A stretch of DNA of 26,526 nucleotides from Hyphomicrobium_A sp035517115 (GTDB taxonomy: Bacteria > Pseudomonadota > Alphaproteobacteria > Rhizobiales > Hyphomicrobiaceae): NCBI GenBank assembly GCA_035517115.1, contig DATIZL010000101.1, forward strand, positions 1-26,526, read 5' to 3'. The notes under the pieces are model-generated. The model was given only the letters and a program-made list of their open reading frames with translations, had not been told where the DNA came from and did not search any database. A program made the position numbers and the translations under genes. Positions 7,367 to 14,865 of this stretch are shown one piece after another (the first letter of the stretch is position 1; each line of letters begins with the position of its first letter).

Positions 7367-7579
7367 ATGATGGACAACGACCCGATGTCGAAACCGTTGA
7401 TGCGCGTGCGCCAAGGCGCGCTCATCGCCGGGGTGTGCGGCGGGATCGCCAAATGGCTCGGCCTCGACCCGACGATCGTGCGCGTCATCTACGCCGCACT
7501 GACGCTGCTGTCGGCGGCCTTCCCGGGCGTCATCATCTACATCCTGTTGTGGATCTTGATGCCGCGCGAGCCGGAATAA
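7367..7579 (+). CDS. Small PspC-domain membrane protein
   Basis: This is a 70-residue protein made almost entirely of one PspC domain: a short cytosolic lead, then GALIAGVCGGIAKWLGLDPT and a hydrophobic helix (about 40-66) ending WILMPREPE. PspC-domain proteins are linked to envelope stress sensing, but here no pspA or pspB is adjacent, so that role cannot be assumed. ATG 7367 and ATG 7370 are adjacent alternatives. It converges on rsmD with a 7-nt gap. A small inverted repeat (CGCTACG, loop GCT, CGTAGCG at 7585-7601) spans the junction but has no T tract. Confidence 0.9.
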   Translation: MMDNDPMSKPLMRVRQGALIAGVCGGIAKWLGLDPTIVRVIYAALTLLSAAFPGVIIYILLWILMPREPE

Positions 7580-7586
7580 GGCTGCG

Positions 7587-8147
7587 CTACGGCTCGTAGC
7601 GGGCGAGCAGGATCTGCGTGTCACCGTACGTCCGCCGGTCGATCTCCGTGAAGCCTCCTGGCAGCGCAATGCTCGCGCCCACGCGCTCCTCCAACACAGT
7701 CACCGCCCCCGGCGACAGCCATCCGCCGTCGGCAAGCGCCTTCAGGGCGCGCTCCCCGAGCCCTTTGCCGTAGGGCGGGTCGAGAAAGGCGAGCGCGAAG
7801 GGCGCCATGGTGCCCGCGGGGCCGAGATTGGTCGCGTCGCGGCGGAAGATGCGGGTGGCGCCCGTCAGCTGCAAGAGCTCGATGTTGGTGCGGATCAACG
7901 CACGCGCGGGCACGGCCTCGTCGACGAACAGGCAGAAGGCGGCTCCGCGCGACAGGGCCTCGAGCCCGAGCGCGCCGGTGCCGGCGAAGAGATCGATCAC
8001 GCGCGCGCCCGAAAGGGAGAAGCCCGCAATGCCGTGCTCTAGGATGTTGAACAGGGACTCGCGCACGCGGTCGGAGGTCGGACGCACGCTTTCGTCCTTG
8101 GGCGCCGCGATGGCGCGGCCGCGGAAGCGCCCGGCGACAATCCTCAT
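7587..8147 (-). CDS. rsmD: 16S rRNA (guanine(966)-N(2))-methyltransferase RsmD
   Basis: This 186-residue SAM-dependent methyltransferase modifies G966 of 16S rRNA. Diagnostic motifs are the N-terminal MRIVAGRFRGR, the RPTSDRVRESLFNIL segment (22-36), the SAM motif DLFAGTGALGLEALSRG (52-68) and the catalytic DPPYGKG (123-129). The start ATG overlaps the stop of the upstream pseudouridine synthase gene as ATGA (8144-8147), so the two are probably translationally coupled. This adjacency is common in alphaproteobacteria. Confidence 0.97.
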   Translation of the reverse strand: MRIVAGRFRGRAIAAPKDESVRPTSDRVRESLFNILEHGIAGFSLSGARVIDLFAGTGALGLEALSRGAAFCLFVDEAVPARALIRTNIELLQLTGATRIFRRDATNLGPAGTMAPFALAFLDPPYGKGLGERALKALADGGWLSPGAVTVLEERVGASIALPGGFTEIDRRTYGDTQILLARYEP

Positions 8148-9010
8148 GACGCCGGGCGCGCCTTCTTGGCGCGCTCCCTCCTGCGGGTGCGCTCTGCTTC
8201 GACGGGCGCATCGAGCGCGAGCTCGGCGGCCATCTTGACCCCGAGCTGCTCGGCGAGCACGCGCCGCTTCACCGGCTCGACCGCGCCGGGTTTCAAGTCG
8301 AGGAGCTGGAACGGCCCGTACGAGATGCGGATCAATCGGTTCACGTCGAGGGCGAGGCTTTTGAGGACGCGCCGCACCTCGCGGTTCTTTCCTTCGCGCA
8401 GGCTGACCGTCAGCCACGCGTTTGCTCCCTGCACGCTGTCGAGCGTCGCCTCGATGGGCCCATAGCGAACGCCCTCGATCTCGACACCGTCGCGCAAGGC
8501 ATGAAGTTGCTCCTGCGTCACGCGGCCGTGTGCGCGCACGCGATAGCGCCGCAGCCACCCCGTCGAGGGCAGCTCCAGGTGCCGGGCGAGCGCGCCGCTG
8601 TTGGTCAACAGCAAGAGGCCCTCGCTGTTGAAGTCGAGCCGGCCCACGGAGATGACGCGCGGCAGCTCCGGTGGCAGCGCGGAGAACACAGTGGGGCGCC
8701 CCTGCGGATCGCTGTGGGTGGTCACCAGCCCCCTAGGCTTGTAGTAGCGCCACAGCCGCGCGGTCTCAGCGACGGGGAGCGGCTTGCCATCGACGGTGAC
8801 CTTGTCCGCGGCCCCGACCTCAAAGGCCGGCGTCGAGAGGACCTTGCCGTTGACGGCAACGCGGCCCTGGCCGATCCATCGCTCGGCCTCGCGGCGCGAG
8901 CACAGGCCCGCCCGTGCCATCGCCTTGGCGATGCGCATGGGTTCTTCCGGGGCTGCCTCGGGCGTCCGGCTTTGGGAGCGCAATTGCTTGCGCGCGTGGT
9001 CGTTTGCCAT
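8144..9010 (-). CDS. rluB: RluB/RsuA-family 23S rRNA pseudouridine synthase
   Basis: This 288-residue protein has an S4 RNA-binding domain (about 25-70, MRIAKAMARAGLCSRREAE) and a pseudouridine synthase domain. The catalytic aspartate is Asp126 in VGRLDFNSEGLLLLTN, and REGKNREVRR is the conserved C-terminal motif. The family acts on 23S rRNA (RluB, U2605) or 16S rRNA (RsuA). The RluB assignment is favoured by length and by the Arg/Ala-rich basic tail after residue 255, but is not certain. The first 24 residues are a low-complexity polar extension, and Met25 (8938) is a possible alternative start. It is divergent from tadA across 70 nt and coupled to rsmD. Confidence 0.9.
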   Translation of the reverse strand: MANDHARKQLRSQSRTPEAAPEEPMRIAKAMARAGLCSRREAERWIGQGRVAVNGKVLSTPAFEVGAADKVTVDGKPLPVAETARLWRYYKPRGLVTTHSDPQGRPTVFSALPPELPRVISVGRLDFNSEGLLLLTNSGALARHLELPSTGWLRRYRVRAHGRVTQEQLHALRDGVEIEGVRYGPIEATLDSVQGANAWLTVSLREGKNREVRRVLKSLALDVNRLIRISYGPFQLLDLKPGAVEPVKRRVLAEQLGVKMAAELALDAPVEAERTRRRERAKKARPAS

Positions 9011-9080
9011 GGGAACTGGTCATGGGATCTGGTTTAGTCGTGGCCGAGCCCTTATGACACCGCGCGAGGACTTGGACCAT

Positions 9081-9533
9081 ATGCCGGCAACGCTGTCCCC
9101 AATGGCGCATGCGCTCGCCGAAGCCGAGGCAGCGGGCGCCCGCGGAGAGGTGCCGATCGGCGCCGTCGTCACCGGCCCCGACGGCGCACTTCTCGCCGCC
9201 GCCGGCAACCGCACGCGCGAGTGGAACGACCCTACGGCCCACGCCGAGCTGCTGGCGATTCGCGAGAGCTGCGCCAAGCTCGGCTCCGAGCGCCTCGTCG
9301 GCTGCGACTTCTACGTCACGCTCGAGCCGTGCCCCATGTGCGCGGCCGCGATCTCCTTTGCCCGCGTCCGCCGCCTCTACTACGGCGCGTCAGATCCCAA
9401 AGGTGGAGGCGTGGAGCACGGGGCACGCGTGTTCAATCACCCGACCTGCCACCACAGGCCGGAGATCTATACCGGGATCGAAGAGGAGCGTGCGATGACT
9501 GTGCTCCGCAGCTTCTTCGAGGCACGGCGCTAG
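9081..9533 (+). CDS. tadA: tRNA-specific adenosine deaminase TadA
   Basis: This 150-residue zinc deaminase converts A34 to inosine in tRNA-Arg(ACG). The zinc site is visible as HAE (His54, Glu56) and PCPMC (Cys84, Cys87). The ARVRRLYYGASDPKGG and EHGARVFNHP segments are typical of TadA. The frame is open far upstream (8784), but that part is antisense of the RluB-like gene. ATG 9081 is chosen because it gives the normal family N terminus and has GAGGA upstream (9065-9069); ATG 9054 and ATG 9102 are alternatives. The stop TAG shares a CTAG palindrome with the stop of the convergent patatin gene. Confidence 0.94.
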   Translation: MPATLSPMAHALAEAEAAGARGEVPIGAVVTGPDGALLAAAGNRTREWNDPTAHAELLAIRESCAKLGSERLVGCDFYVTLEPCPMCAAAISFARVRRLYYGASDPKGGGVEHGARVFNHPTCHHRPEIYTGIEEERAMTVLRSFFEARR

Positions 9534-10531
9534 GCCTTGCCGATGCGCCTGCGCTTCAACAGAAGGCGCCTTGCCCCATGCTGCGGCGAGGCGAGCTCCT
9601 TCTGGGCCTCCTGCGCTTCGAGCGTCGGCAGCGTCTCCGCCTCCATCACGCGGGCAAGCTGCGCCTTGAAGCGCTCCTTTGCCGGCTCGGCGGCGGCGAG
9701 GATCTCTTCGAGCTTCAGGAAATCGAGCACCTGATAGCGGCTGGTGCCAGCGTCGACGTAGACGTCGGGCTGGCGCGAGCGCAGCTTCTCCTTGATGATC
9801 GTGCGCTCGAAGATGAAGTTCGCCGCAAACAGCGCCTCCCACACGTTGGGGCGCTCGCGATCAGGGCGCCGCACGGGCGCGCCGCTCACGTCGACGGCGA
9901 CGGTCAGGTCGGCTTCGCCGGAAACAAGATCGAACGGCAGCGGATTGACGAGGCCGCCGTCGATCAAGACGCGGCCCTCGAGCAGCACCGGCTCGAAGAT
10001 GACGGGGAGCGCGATGCTGGCGGCGATCGCCTGGCGCAGCGGGCCCGAGGAGAGGACCACCGGCTCCTGTGCGTAAAAATCGGAGGCGACGATCTTCAAG
10101 GGGATGGCGAGGTGGGCGAAGTCGCGCGCTATCCGCTTCGGCAAGATGATGTCGAGCAGGCGCTCGGAGGCGAGAAAGGCCGAGCTTGCCGGAAACATGT
10201 TCCAGATGCGGCGCGTCGTCCGCACCCGCGCCGCATAGAGATCGCGCACGAGATCGAGCCGGTTTTTCAGGACCTCCATCGTGTGCGCGCGGATTTGCCG
10301 GCCCGTCAGGCCCGACGCGTAGGCCGCGGCGAAAATGGCACCGATCGAGGTGCCGGCCATGATCTTGGGCCTAATGCCCAGCTCGTCGAAGGCCTCGAGG
10401 ATGGGGATGTGCGCGAGCCCGCGCGCTCCGCCGCCGCCTAACGCCAGCGCAATCGTCGGCCCATGCGAGGAAAGCGCGGGCGCGGCCGAGTGGACGTGAG
10501 GTGCCGGGACGGAAGCGGGTTTCTTGCTCAT
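9530..10531 (-). CDS. Patatin-like phospholipase (RssA/YchK type)
   Basis: This 333-residue protein is a serine hydrolase of the patatin family. It has the oxyanion loop GGGGARG (32-38), the nucleophile elbow GTSIG (Ser62) and the catalytic Asp in DGG (Asp191). The following NPLPFDLV segment and domain length resemble bacterial RssA/YchK proteins, for which the lipid substrate is poorly defined. There is no signal peptide; residues 1-24 are polar and Pro/His/Ala-rich. The C terminus is extended by a basic tail rich in Arg and Lys. It lies 75 nt downstream of purD on the same strand and could be co-transcribed with it. Its end overlaps tadA by 4 nt. Confidence 0.93.
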   Translation of the reverse strand: MSKKPASVPAPHVHSAAPALSSHGPTIALALGGGGARGLAHIPILEAFDELGIRPKIMAGTSIGAIFAAAYASGLTGRQIRAHTMEVLKNRLDLVRDLYAARVRTTRRIWNMFPASSAFLASERLLDIILPKRIARDFAHLAIPLKIVASDFYAQEPVVLSSGPLRQAIAASIALPVIFEPVLLEGRVLIDGGLVNPLPFDLVSGEADLTVAVDVSGAPVRRPDRERPNVWEALFAANFIFERTIIKEKLRSRQPDVYVDAGTSRYQVLDFLKLEEILAAAEPAKERFKAQLARVMEAETLPTLEAQEAQKELASPQHGARRLLLKRRRIGKA

Positions 10532-10606
10532 CGCAGGTATGAGGATGGAGGCGGCCGCAGCCTAGCGCAAATGCGTTGCCGGTCCGTGATCTGGCTCAAA
10601 TATAGC

Positions 10607-11890
10607 TCACGTTCCTGACTTTTCACGGGCGATGGCGCGCCAGCCGATGTCCTTGCGGCAGAAGCCGCCCGGCCAATCGATCTTGGCGATGGCCGCGTAG
10701 GCACGCGCCTGCGCCTCGGCAACGGTGCGACCCAGCGCGGTAACCGAGAGCACACGCCCGCCGCTGGCGAAAAAGCGGTCCCCCTCCCGCCGGGTGCCCG
10801 CGTGAAAGATTTCCACACCTTCGACGGCGGCCGCCGCCTTTAGACCCTTGATCTCGCTGCCGAGCTGCGGCGGACCGGGATAGCCGTTGGCGGCCATGAC
10901 CACGGTGAGCGCGGCGTCCTCGCTCCAACGCAGGTCGAAATGGTGGAGCACGCCATCGACGGTGGCGAGCAGCGCCGCTAGGAGGTCGGACTTCAAGCGC
11001 ACCATCAGAACTTGCGTCTCGGGGTCGCCGAAGCGCACGTTGTACTCGATGAGCTTGGGGCCGTCCTCGGTGATCATGAGGCCCGCGAACAGCACCCCCT
11101 TATAGGGCGTGCCGCGCTTCGCCATCGCCGCAACCGTCGGCTTGATGATCTCGTCCATGGTGCGGCGGACCATCGCGTCCGTCATTACGGGGGCGGGCGA
11201 ATAGGCGCCCATGCCCCCGGTGTTGGGCCCGGTATCGCCGTCGCCGACGCGCTTGTGGTCCTGGGCGGCGGCAAGCGGGAGCACCGTCCTGCCATCGACG
11301 AGAGCGAAGAAGCTCGCCTCCTCGCCCGTCAAGAACTCCTCGATGACGACCTCGGCTCCAGCCCGGCCGAAGGCGCCAGAGAAACATGCCTCGACCGCGG
11401 CCTCCGCCTCCGCCAGCGTTTCGCAGATCGCGACCCCCTTCCCCGCCGCGAGGCCGTCGGCCTTTACCACGATGGGCAGGCGCCGGCCCTTGAGGTAGGC
11501 CTTCGCCGCACCCACGTTGTCGAAGCGGCCGTAGGCAGCGGTCGGAATGCCGAACTCGCGACACAGGTCCTTGGTGAAGCCCTTCGATCCCTCGAGCCTT
11601 GCTGCCGCCTGCCGCGGGCCGAAGCACTTGATGCCCGCCGTCGTCAAGTCGTCGACGAGCCCGGCGACCAGCGGCGCCTCCGGCCCGACGACGACGAAAT
11701 CAATGGCGTTGTCCTTGCAGAAGCGGATCACGGCCGTGTGGTCCGCGACCGCGAGCGGCACGCATTCGGCGATCTCGGCAATTCCGCCATTGCCGGGGGC
11801 GCAGTAGAGTTTCGTGAGCAGCGGGCTCGCCCTTAGCGCCCACCCGAGCGCATGCTCGCGTCCGCCGGAGCCGATGAGGAGAATGTTCAT
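10607..11890 (-). CDS. purD: Phosphoribosylamine-glycine ligase PurD (GAR synthetase)
   Basis: This 427-residue ATP-grasp enzyme catalyses the second step of purine synthesis, joining glycine to phosphoribosylamine. The N-terminal NILLIGSGGREHAL, the ATP-grasp KADGLAAGKGV, the NTGGMGAYSPAP loop and the metal-binding EYNVRFGDPETQ segment are all intact. The length equals the family norm of about 425. It is divergent from xseA across 117 nt, which must contain both promoters; no clear consensus elements were recognised there. Confidence 0.98.
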   Translation of the reverse strand: MNILLIGSGGREHALGWALRASPLLTKLYCAPGNGGIAEIAECVPLAVADHTAVIRFCKDNAIDFVVVGPEAPLVAGLVDDLTTAGIKCFGPRQAAARLEGSKGFTKDLCREFGIPTAAYGRFDNVGAAKAYLKGRRLPIVVKADGLAAGKGVAICETLAEAEAAVEACFSGAFGRAGAEVVIEEFLTGEEASFFALVDGRTVLPLAAAQDHKRVGDGDTGPNTGGMGAYSPAPVMTDAMVRRTMDEIIKPTVAAMAKRGTPYKGVLFAGLMITEDGPKLIEYNVRFGDPETQVLMVRLKSDLLAALLATVDGVLHHFDLRWSEDAALTVVMAANGYPGPPQLGSEIKGLKAAAAVEGVEIFHAGTRREGDRFFASGGRVLSVTALGRTVAEAQARAYAAIAKIDWPGGFCRKDIGWRAIAREKSGT

Positions 11891-12007
11891 CGCCAGACTT
11901 TCAAGGGAAACTCTCTTGGATAATGCCGGCGCTCGGCAGGTGCCGCGCGCCCCGCGGCGCGGCCTGATGTATCATCGAATCGGCCCTCAACAAACGGTCG
12001 GGAAACC

Positions 12008-13483
12008 GTGACGCAGCCACTAGCCCAGCCGGCGCCCGGCGCCAACGTGACCGAGTTCACCGTCTCCGAGCTCGCGGGCGCCATCAAGCGCGCGCTGGAG
12101 GAAGGCTTCGGCTACGTGCGCCTGCGCGGGGAGATCTCGGGCTTCCGCGGACAGCATGCGTCAGGCCACTGCTATTTTGGCCTCAAGGACGACAAGGCCA
12201 AGATCGAGGCGGTGGTGTGGAAGACCACGTGGCAGCGCCTCAGGGTGAAGCCCGAGGAGGGCATGGAGGTCGTCGCGCAGGGGCGGGTGACGACCTACCC
12301 CGGCTCGTCCAAATACCAGATCGTCATCGAGGCGCTGGAGCCCGCCGGCGTCGGCGCGCTCATGGCGCTTCTGGAGGAGAGAAAACGCAAGCTCGCGGCG
12401 GAAGGCTTGTTCGAAGAGGCGCGCAAAAAGCCGCGCCCGTTCCTGCCGCGCCTCGTCGGCATCATCACCTCGCCCACGGGCGCCGTCATTCGCGACATGC
12501 TGCACGGCTTTGCCGAGCGCTTCCCGACGCGGGTCATCGTGTGGCCCGTGCGCGTGCAGGGCGAGAGCTGCGCAGCCGAGGTGGCGGCGGCCATCGCGGG
12601 CTTCAACGCCTTTCTGCCCGGCGCCCCCTTTGCGCGTCCCGACATCCTCATCGTCGCGCGCGGGGGCGGCAGTCTCGAAGACCTGTGGGGCTTCAACGAG
12701 GAGATTGTGGTGCGCGCGGTCGCCGCGAGCCGCATCCCGGTCATCTCGGCGGTCGGTCACGAGACCGACTGGACGCTCATCGACCTCGTCGCCGACGCCC
12801 GCGCGCCCACGCCCACCAAGGCCGCCGAATGGGCGGTTCCGCGCTTCGCCGATCTCGCCGAGAGCACCGACAAGTTCGGGCTGCGCCTGAGCGCCGCCGC
12901 GCGCCGCTCGCTGCAAGCGGCGCGCACGCATTTGAAGGCCTCCGCGCGGGGCCTTCCCCGCCTAGAGGACATCGTCGCGCTGCCACGCCAGCGCTTCGAT
13001 GCCTGCGAGAAGCGGCTCGCGCGAGCGCTGCTCGCCAACACGCGTGCACATCACACGCGTTACGTACGCACCGCCGCGCGCCTGCGTCCCGGCCCCATCG
13101 GCCAGCGCATCGCCGTCTGTGGCGAGCGCCTCAAAGCCTTGAACACGCGCGCCGCACAGGCCCTCATCAACCGGCTCGCCGCGCGCCGGCGCCAGCTCGA
13201 AGGCTCGGCCAAGCTGTTGGCGTCCGTCAGCTACCAGGGCGTCCTGCAGCGCGGGTTTGCGCTCGTGCGCGACAGCGACGGCCGCATGGTGCGCGCGGCA
13301 GCCTCTCTGCACGCGGGCGACGCCCTCGAGCTGGAATTCCGCGACGGCCGCGTCGATGCCGAGGCGCGTGCGGTGCACACCGGCGACAGGAAAAGCGGGC
13401 AAGCGGCCGCCGCGCCCGAGCCAAATCCCCAGCTGCGCCGCACGCGGCGGCCGCGCGGCAGCGGCCAAGGCTCGCTTTTCTAA
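12008..13483 (+). CDS. xseA: Exodeoxyribonuclease VII large subunit XseA
   Basis: This 491-residue nuclease subunit has an N-terminal OB-fold (about 15-115, with VRLRGEISGFRGQHASGHCY), a catalytic core beginning PRLVGIITSPTGAVIRDM, and the hallmark GGGSLEDLWGFNEE. AVGHETDWTLIDLVADARAPTPT follows in two adjacent conserved blocks. A long Arg/Ala-rich helical region comes next, then the closing VSYQGVLQRGFALVRD. The start is GTG 12008, which lies 5 nt after a weak GTCGGG-type site and matches the expected N terminus. The C-terminal 30 residues are a basic Pro/Arg tail. XseB is not in the window. DUF2093 follows directly. Confidence 0.97.
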   Translation: MTQPLAQPAPGANVTEFTVSELAGAIKRALEEGFGYVRLRGEISGFRGQHASGHCYFGLKDDKAKIEAVVWKTTWQRLRVKPEEGMEVVAQGRVTTYPGSSKYQIVIEALEPAGVGALMALLEERKRKLAAEGLFEEARKKPRPFLPRLVGIITSPTGAVIRDMLHGFAERFPTRVIVWPVRVQGESCAAEVAAAIAGFNAFLPGAPFARPDILIVARGGGSLEDLWGFNEEIVVRAVAASRIPVISAVGHETDWTLIDLVADARAPTPTKAAEWAVPRFADLAESTDKFGLRLSAAARRSLQAARTHLKASARGLPRLEDIVALPRQRFDACEKRLARALLANTRAHHTRYVRTAARLRPGPIGQRIAVCGERLKALNTRAAQALINRLAARRRQLEGSAKLLASVSYQGVLQRGFALVRDSDGRMVRAAASLHAGDALELEFRDGRVDAEARAVHTGDRKSGQAAAAPEPNPQLRRTRRPRGSGQGSLF

Positions 13484-13588
13484 AGGCCCACTCCTTAAGG
13501 ACAACCACGCAACGCCCGCCTTGACGCCGCCGCAGCGATTGGCAATGTCATGTCCGAACAGCCGCGCGGGGCGGCAAGCAGAGGTTTC

Positions 13589-13816
13589 ATGAACCGGATC
13601 GACAGATTTTTCGGCCTCCGGGGCGAGGCCAAGGTGAAGTTCCTCGACGGCGAGTTCCAGGTGATCTCGCCCGGCGACTTCGTGCGCTGCGCCGTCACCG
13701 GCGAGCCGATCATGCTGCCCGATCTGCGCTATTGGAGCGTGGAGCTGCAAGAGGCCTACGTCTCGCCCGAAGTGTCGGTGAAGCGCTACTGCGAGACGCG
13801 CCGTCACCGCACGTAA
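13589..13816 (+). CDS. DUF2093 protein
   Basis: This small protein is 75 residues from ATG 13589, or 88 from ATG 13550. It matches the DUF2093 family in its core: VKFLDGEFQVISPGDFVRC, then VTGEPI and LPDLRYWSVELQEAY. This family is restricted largely to alphaproteobacteria and typically sits beside xseA and lpxK; its function is unknown. ATG 13589 is favoured because AGAGG lies 5 nt upstream and the protein then starts MNRIDRFFG as relatives do. There is no signal peptide or membrane segment. Its last 13 nt overlap the end of the convergent lpxK gene. Confidence 0.87.
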   Translation: MNRIDRFFGLRGEAKVKFLDGEFQVISPGDFVRCAVTGEPIMLPDLRYWSVELQEAYVSPEVSVKRYCETRRHRT

Positions 13817-14865
13817 GGCGGGCGCGGGGGGCTCTGCTTGAGCGCCGCCGCCTCGATCAGCGCCACCAGCCGATTGAGATCGCGCTCCTCAAACGTCATC
13901 TCGACGGCGAGCGTGCGCGTCTTGCGCTGAAGCTCGCCTAAGCTCTCATCGCCGGCGAGCCGCACCCAGTCCTTCTCGGTCGTGATGAGGTCGCACGCCT
14001 TAGCCTGCGCCAGCGCGAGCAGACGCTCCGCGTCCGCGCGCGAGAAGGCGTGGTGGTCGGAAAAAGACACACGCTCCTGCACGCGCGCGCCGAGACCTTC
14101 GGCGAGCGCGAAAAAGCGCTGCGGATTGGCGATGCCCGCGAAGGCGACGACGGGCCGGCTCGCAAGCCAGCCGGTATCGCCGCTCGGCCCCACCCGCGCG
14201 GCGAGCACCGGCCCGGGAAAGTTGCGGCGCATGCGCTCATGCACGCCGGCTGCGGCCGCGCCGTCCTGCGCGGGCTCGCGCACGACGATCGCATCGACGA
14301 GGCCGAGCTGGAACTCGAGCGGCGCCCGCAGCGGCCCCGCCGGGATGACCTCGCCGTTGCCGAGGCCGCGCACCCCATCGACCGCAGCGATCGACAGGTC
14401 CTTCGCCAGCGAGCCGTTCTGCAAACCGTCGTCCATGACGATGGCGCCGACCTTGCGGCCGCTCGCCTCGATCGCGAGAGCCCCCGCGGCGCGATCGCGC
14501 GCCACGAGCGTCGGCGCGACGCGGGCGAGCAGCAGCGGCTCATCGCCGAAGCGGCGCGCCGCACCTTGGCCGTCCTCGACCCATACGGGGCCCGCTTCGC
14601 TGCCGCCGTAGCCGCGGGTCAGAAACGCCGGCGTCACGCCGCGCGCAATGAGCAGCTTGGCGACGGCGATGGCGAGCGGCGTCTTGCCGGTGCCGCCGGC
14701 CGTGAAGTTGCCGACGCAGATTACCGGCAAGCGCGAGCGGTAGGGCTTGTGGCGTTGGTAGCGCGCGCGCGCGACCCATCCGTAGAGCGCTCCCAGCGGC
14801 GCGAGCAGCCCGGCGCGCATGTCCGGCGCCTCGCCGTACCACCAGCCCGGTTCCTCAAGACGCAC
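13804..14865 (-). CDS. lpxK: Tetraacyldisaccharide 4'-kinase LpxK
   Basis: This 353-residue membrane-associated kinase phosphorylates the 4' position of the lipid A disaccharide. The P-loop is GNFTAGGTGKTP (52-63), FLTRGYGG follows, and MDDGLQN is the conserved Asp-Asp-Gly catalytic segment. The N-terminal helix LLAPLGALYGWVARAR anchors it to the inner membrane. The start is GTG 14865, supported by the conserved GWW residues before the helix and by GAGAG about 8 nt upstream; ATG 14820 is a less likely alternative. The gene overlaps the end of the DUF374-WaaA gene by 11 nt, so the two are co-translated lipid A genes. Confidence 0.96.
   Translation of the reverse strand: MRLEEPGWWYGEAPDMRAGLLAPLGALYGWVARARYQRHKPYRSRLPVICVGNFTAGGTGKTPLAIAVAKLLIARGVTPAFLTRGYGGSEAGPVWVEDGQGAARRFGDEPLLLARVAPTLVARDRAAGALAIEASGRKVGAIVMDDGLQNGSLAKDLSIAAVDGVRGLGNGEVIPAGPLRAPLEFQLGLVDAIVVREPAQDGAAAAGVHERMRRNFPGPVLAARVGPSGDTGWLASRPVVAFAGIANPQRFFALAEGLGARVQERVSFSDHHAFSRADAERLLALAQAKACDLITTEKDWVRLAGDESLGELQRKTRTLAVEMTFEERDLNRLVALIEAAALKQSPPRPPYVR

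Noticed and set aside
7585..7601. 7-bp hairpin between the PspC gene and rsmD as a bidirectional terminator
   Set aside because: The stem is short, includes the rsmD stop codon and has no T tract on either strand.
12217..13524. 435-codon second-frame ORF within xseA
   Set aside because: Arg/Pro/His-rich shadow of the xseA codon bias with no domain signal.
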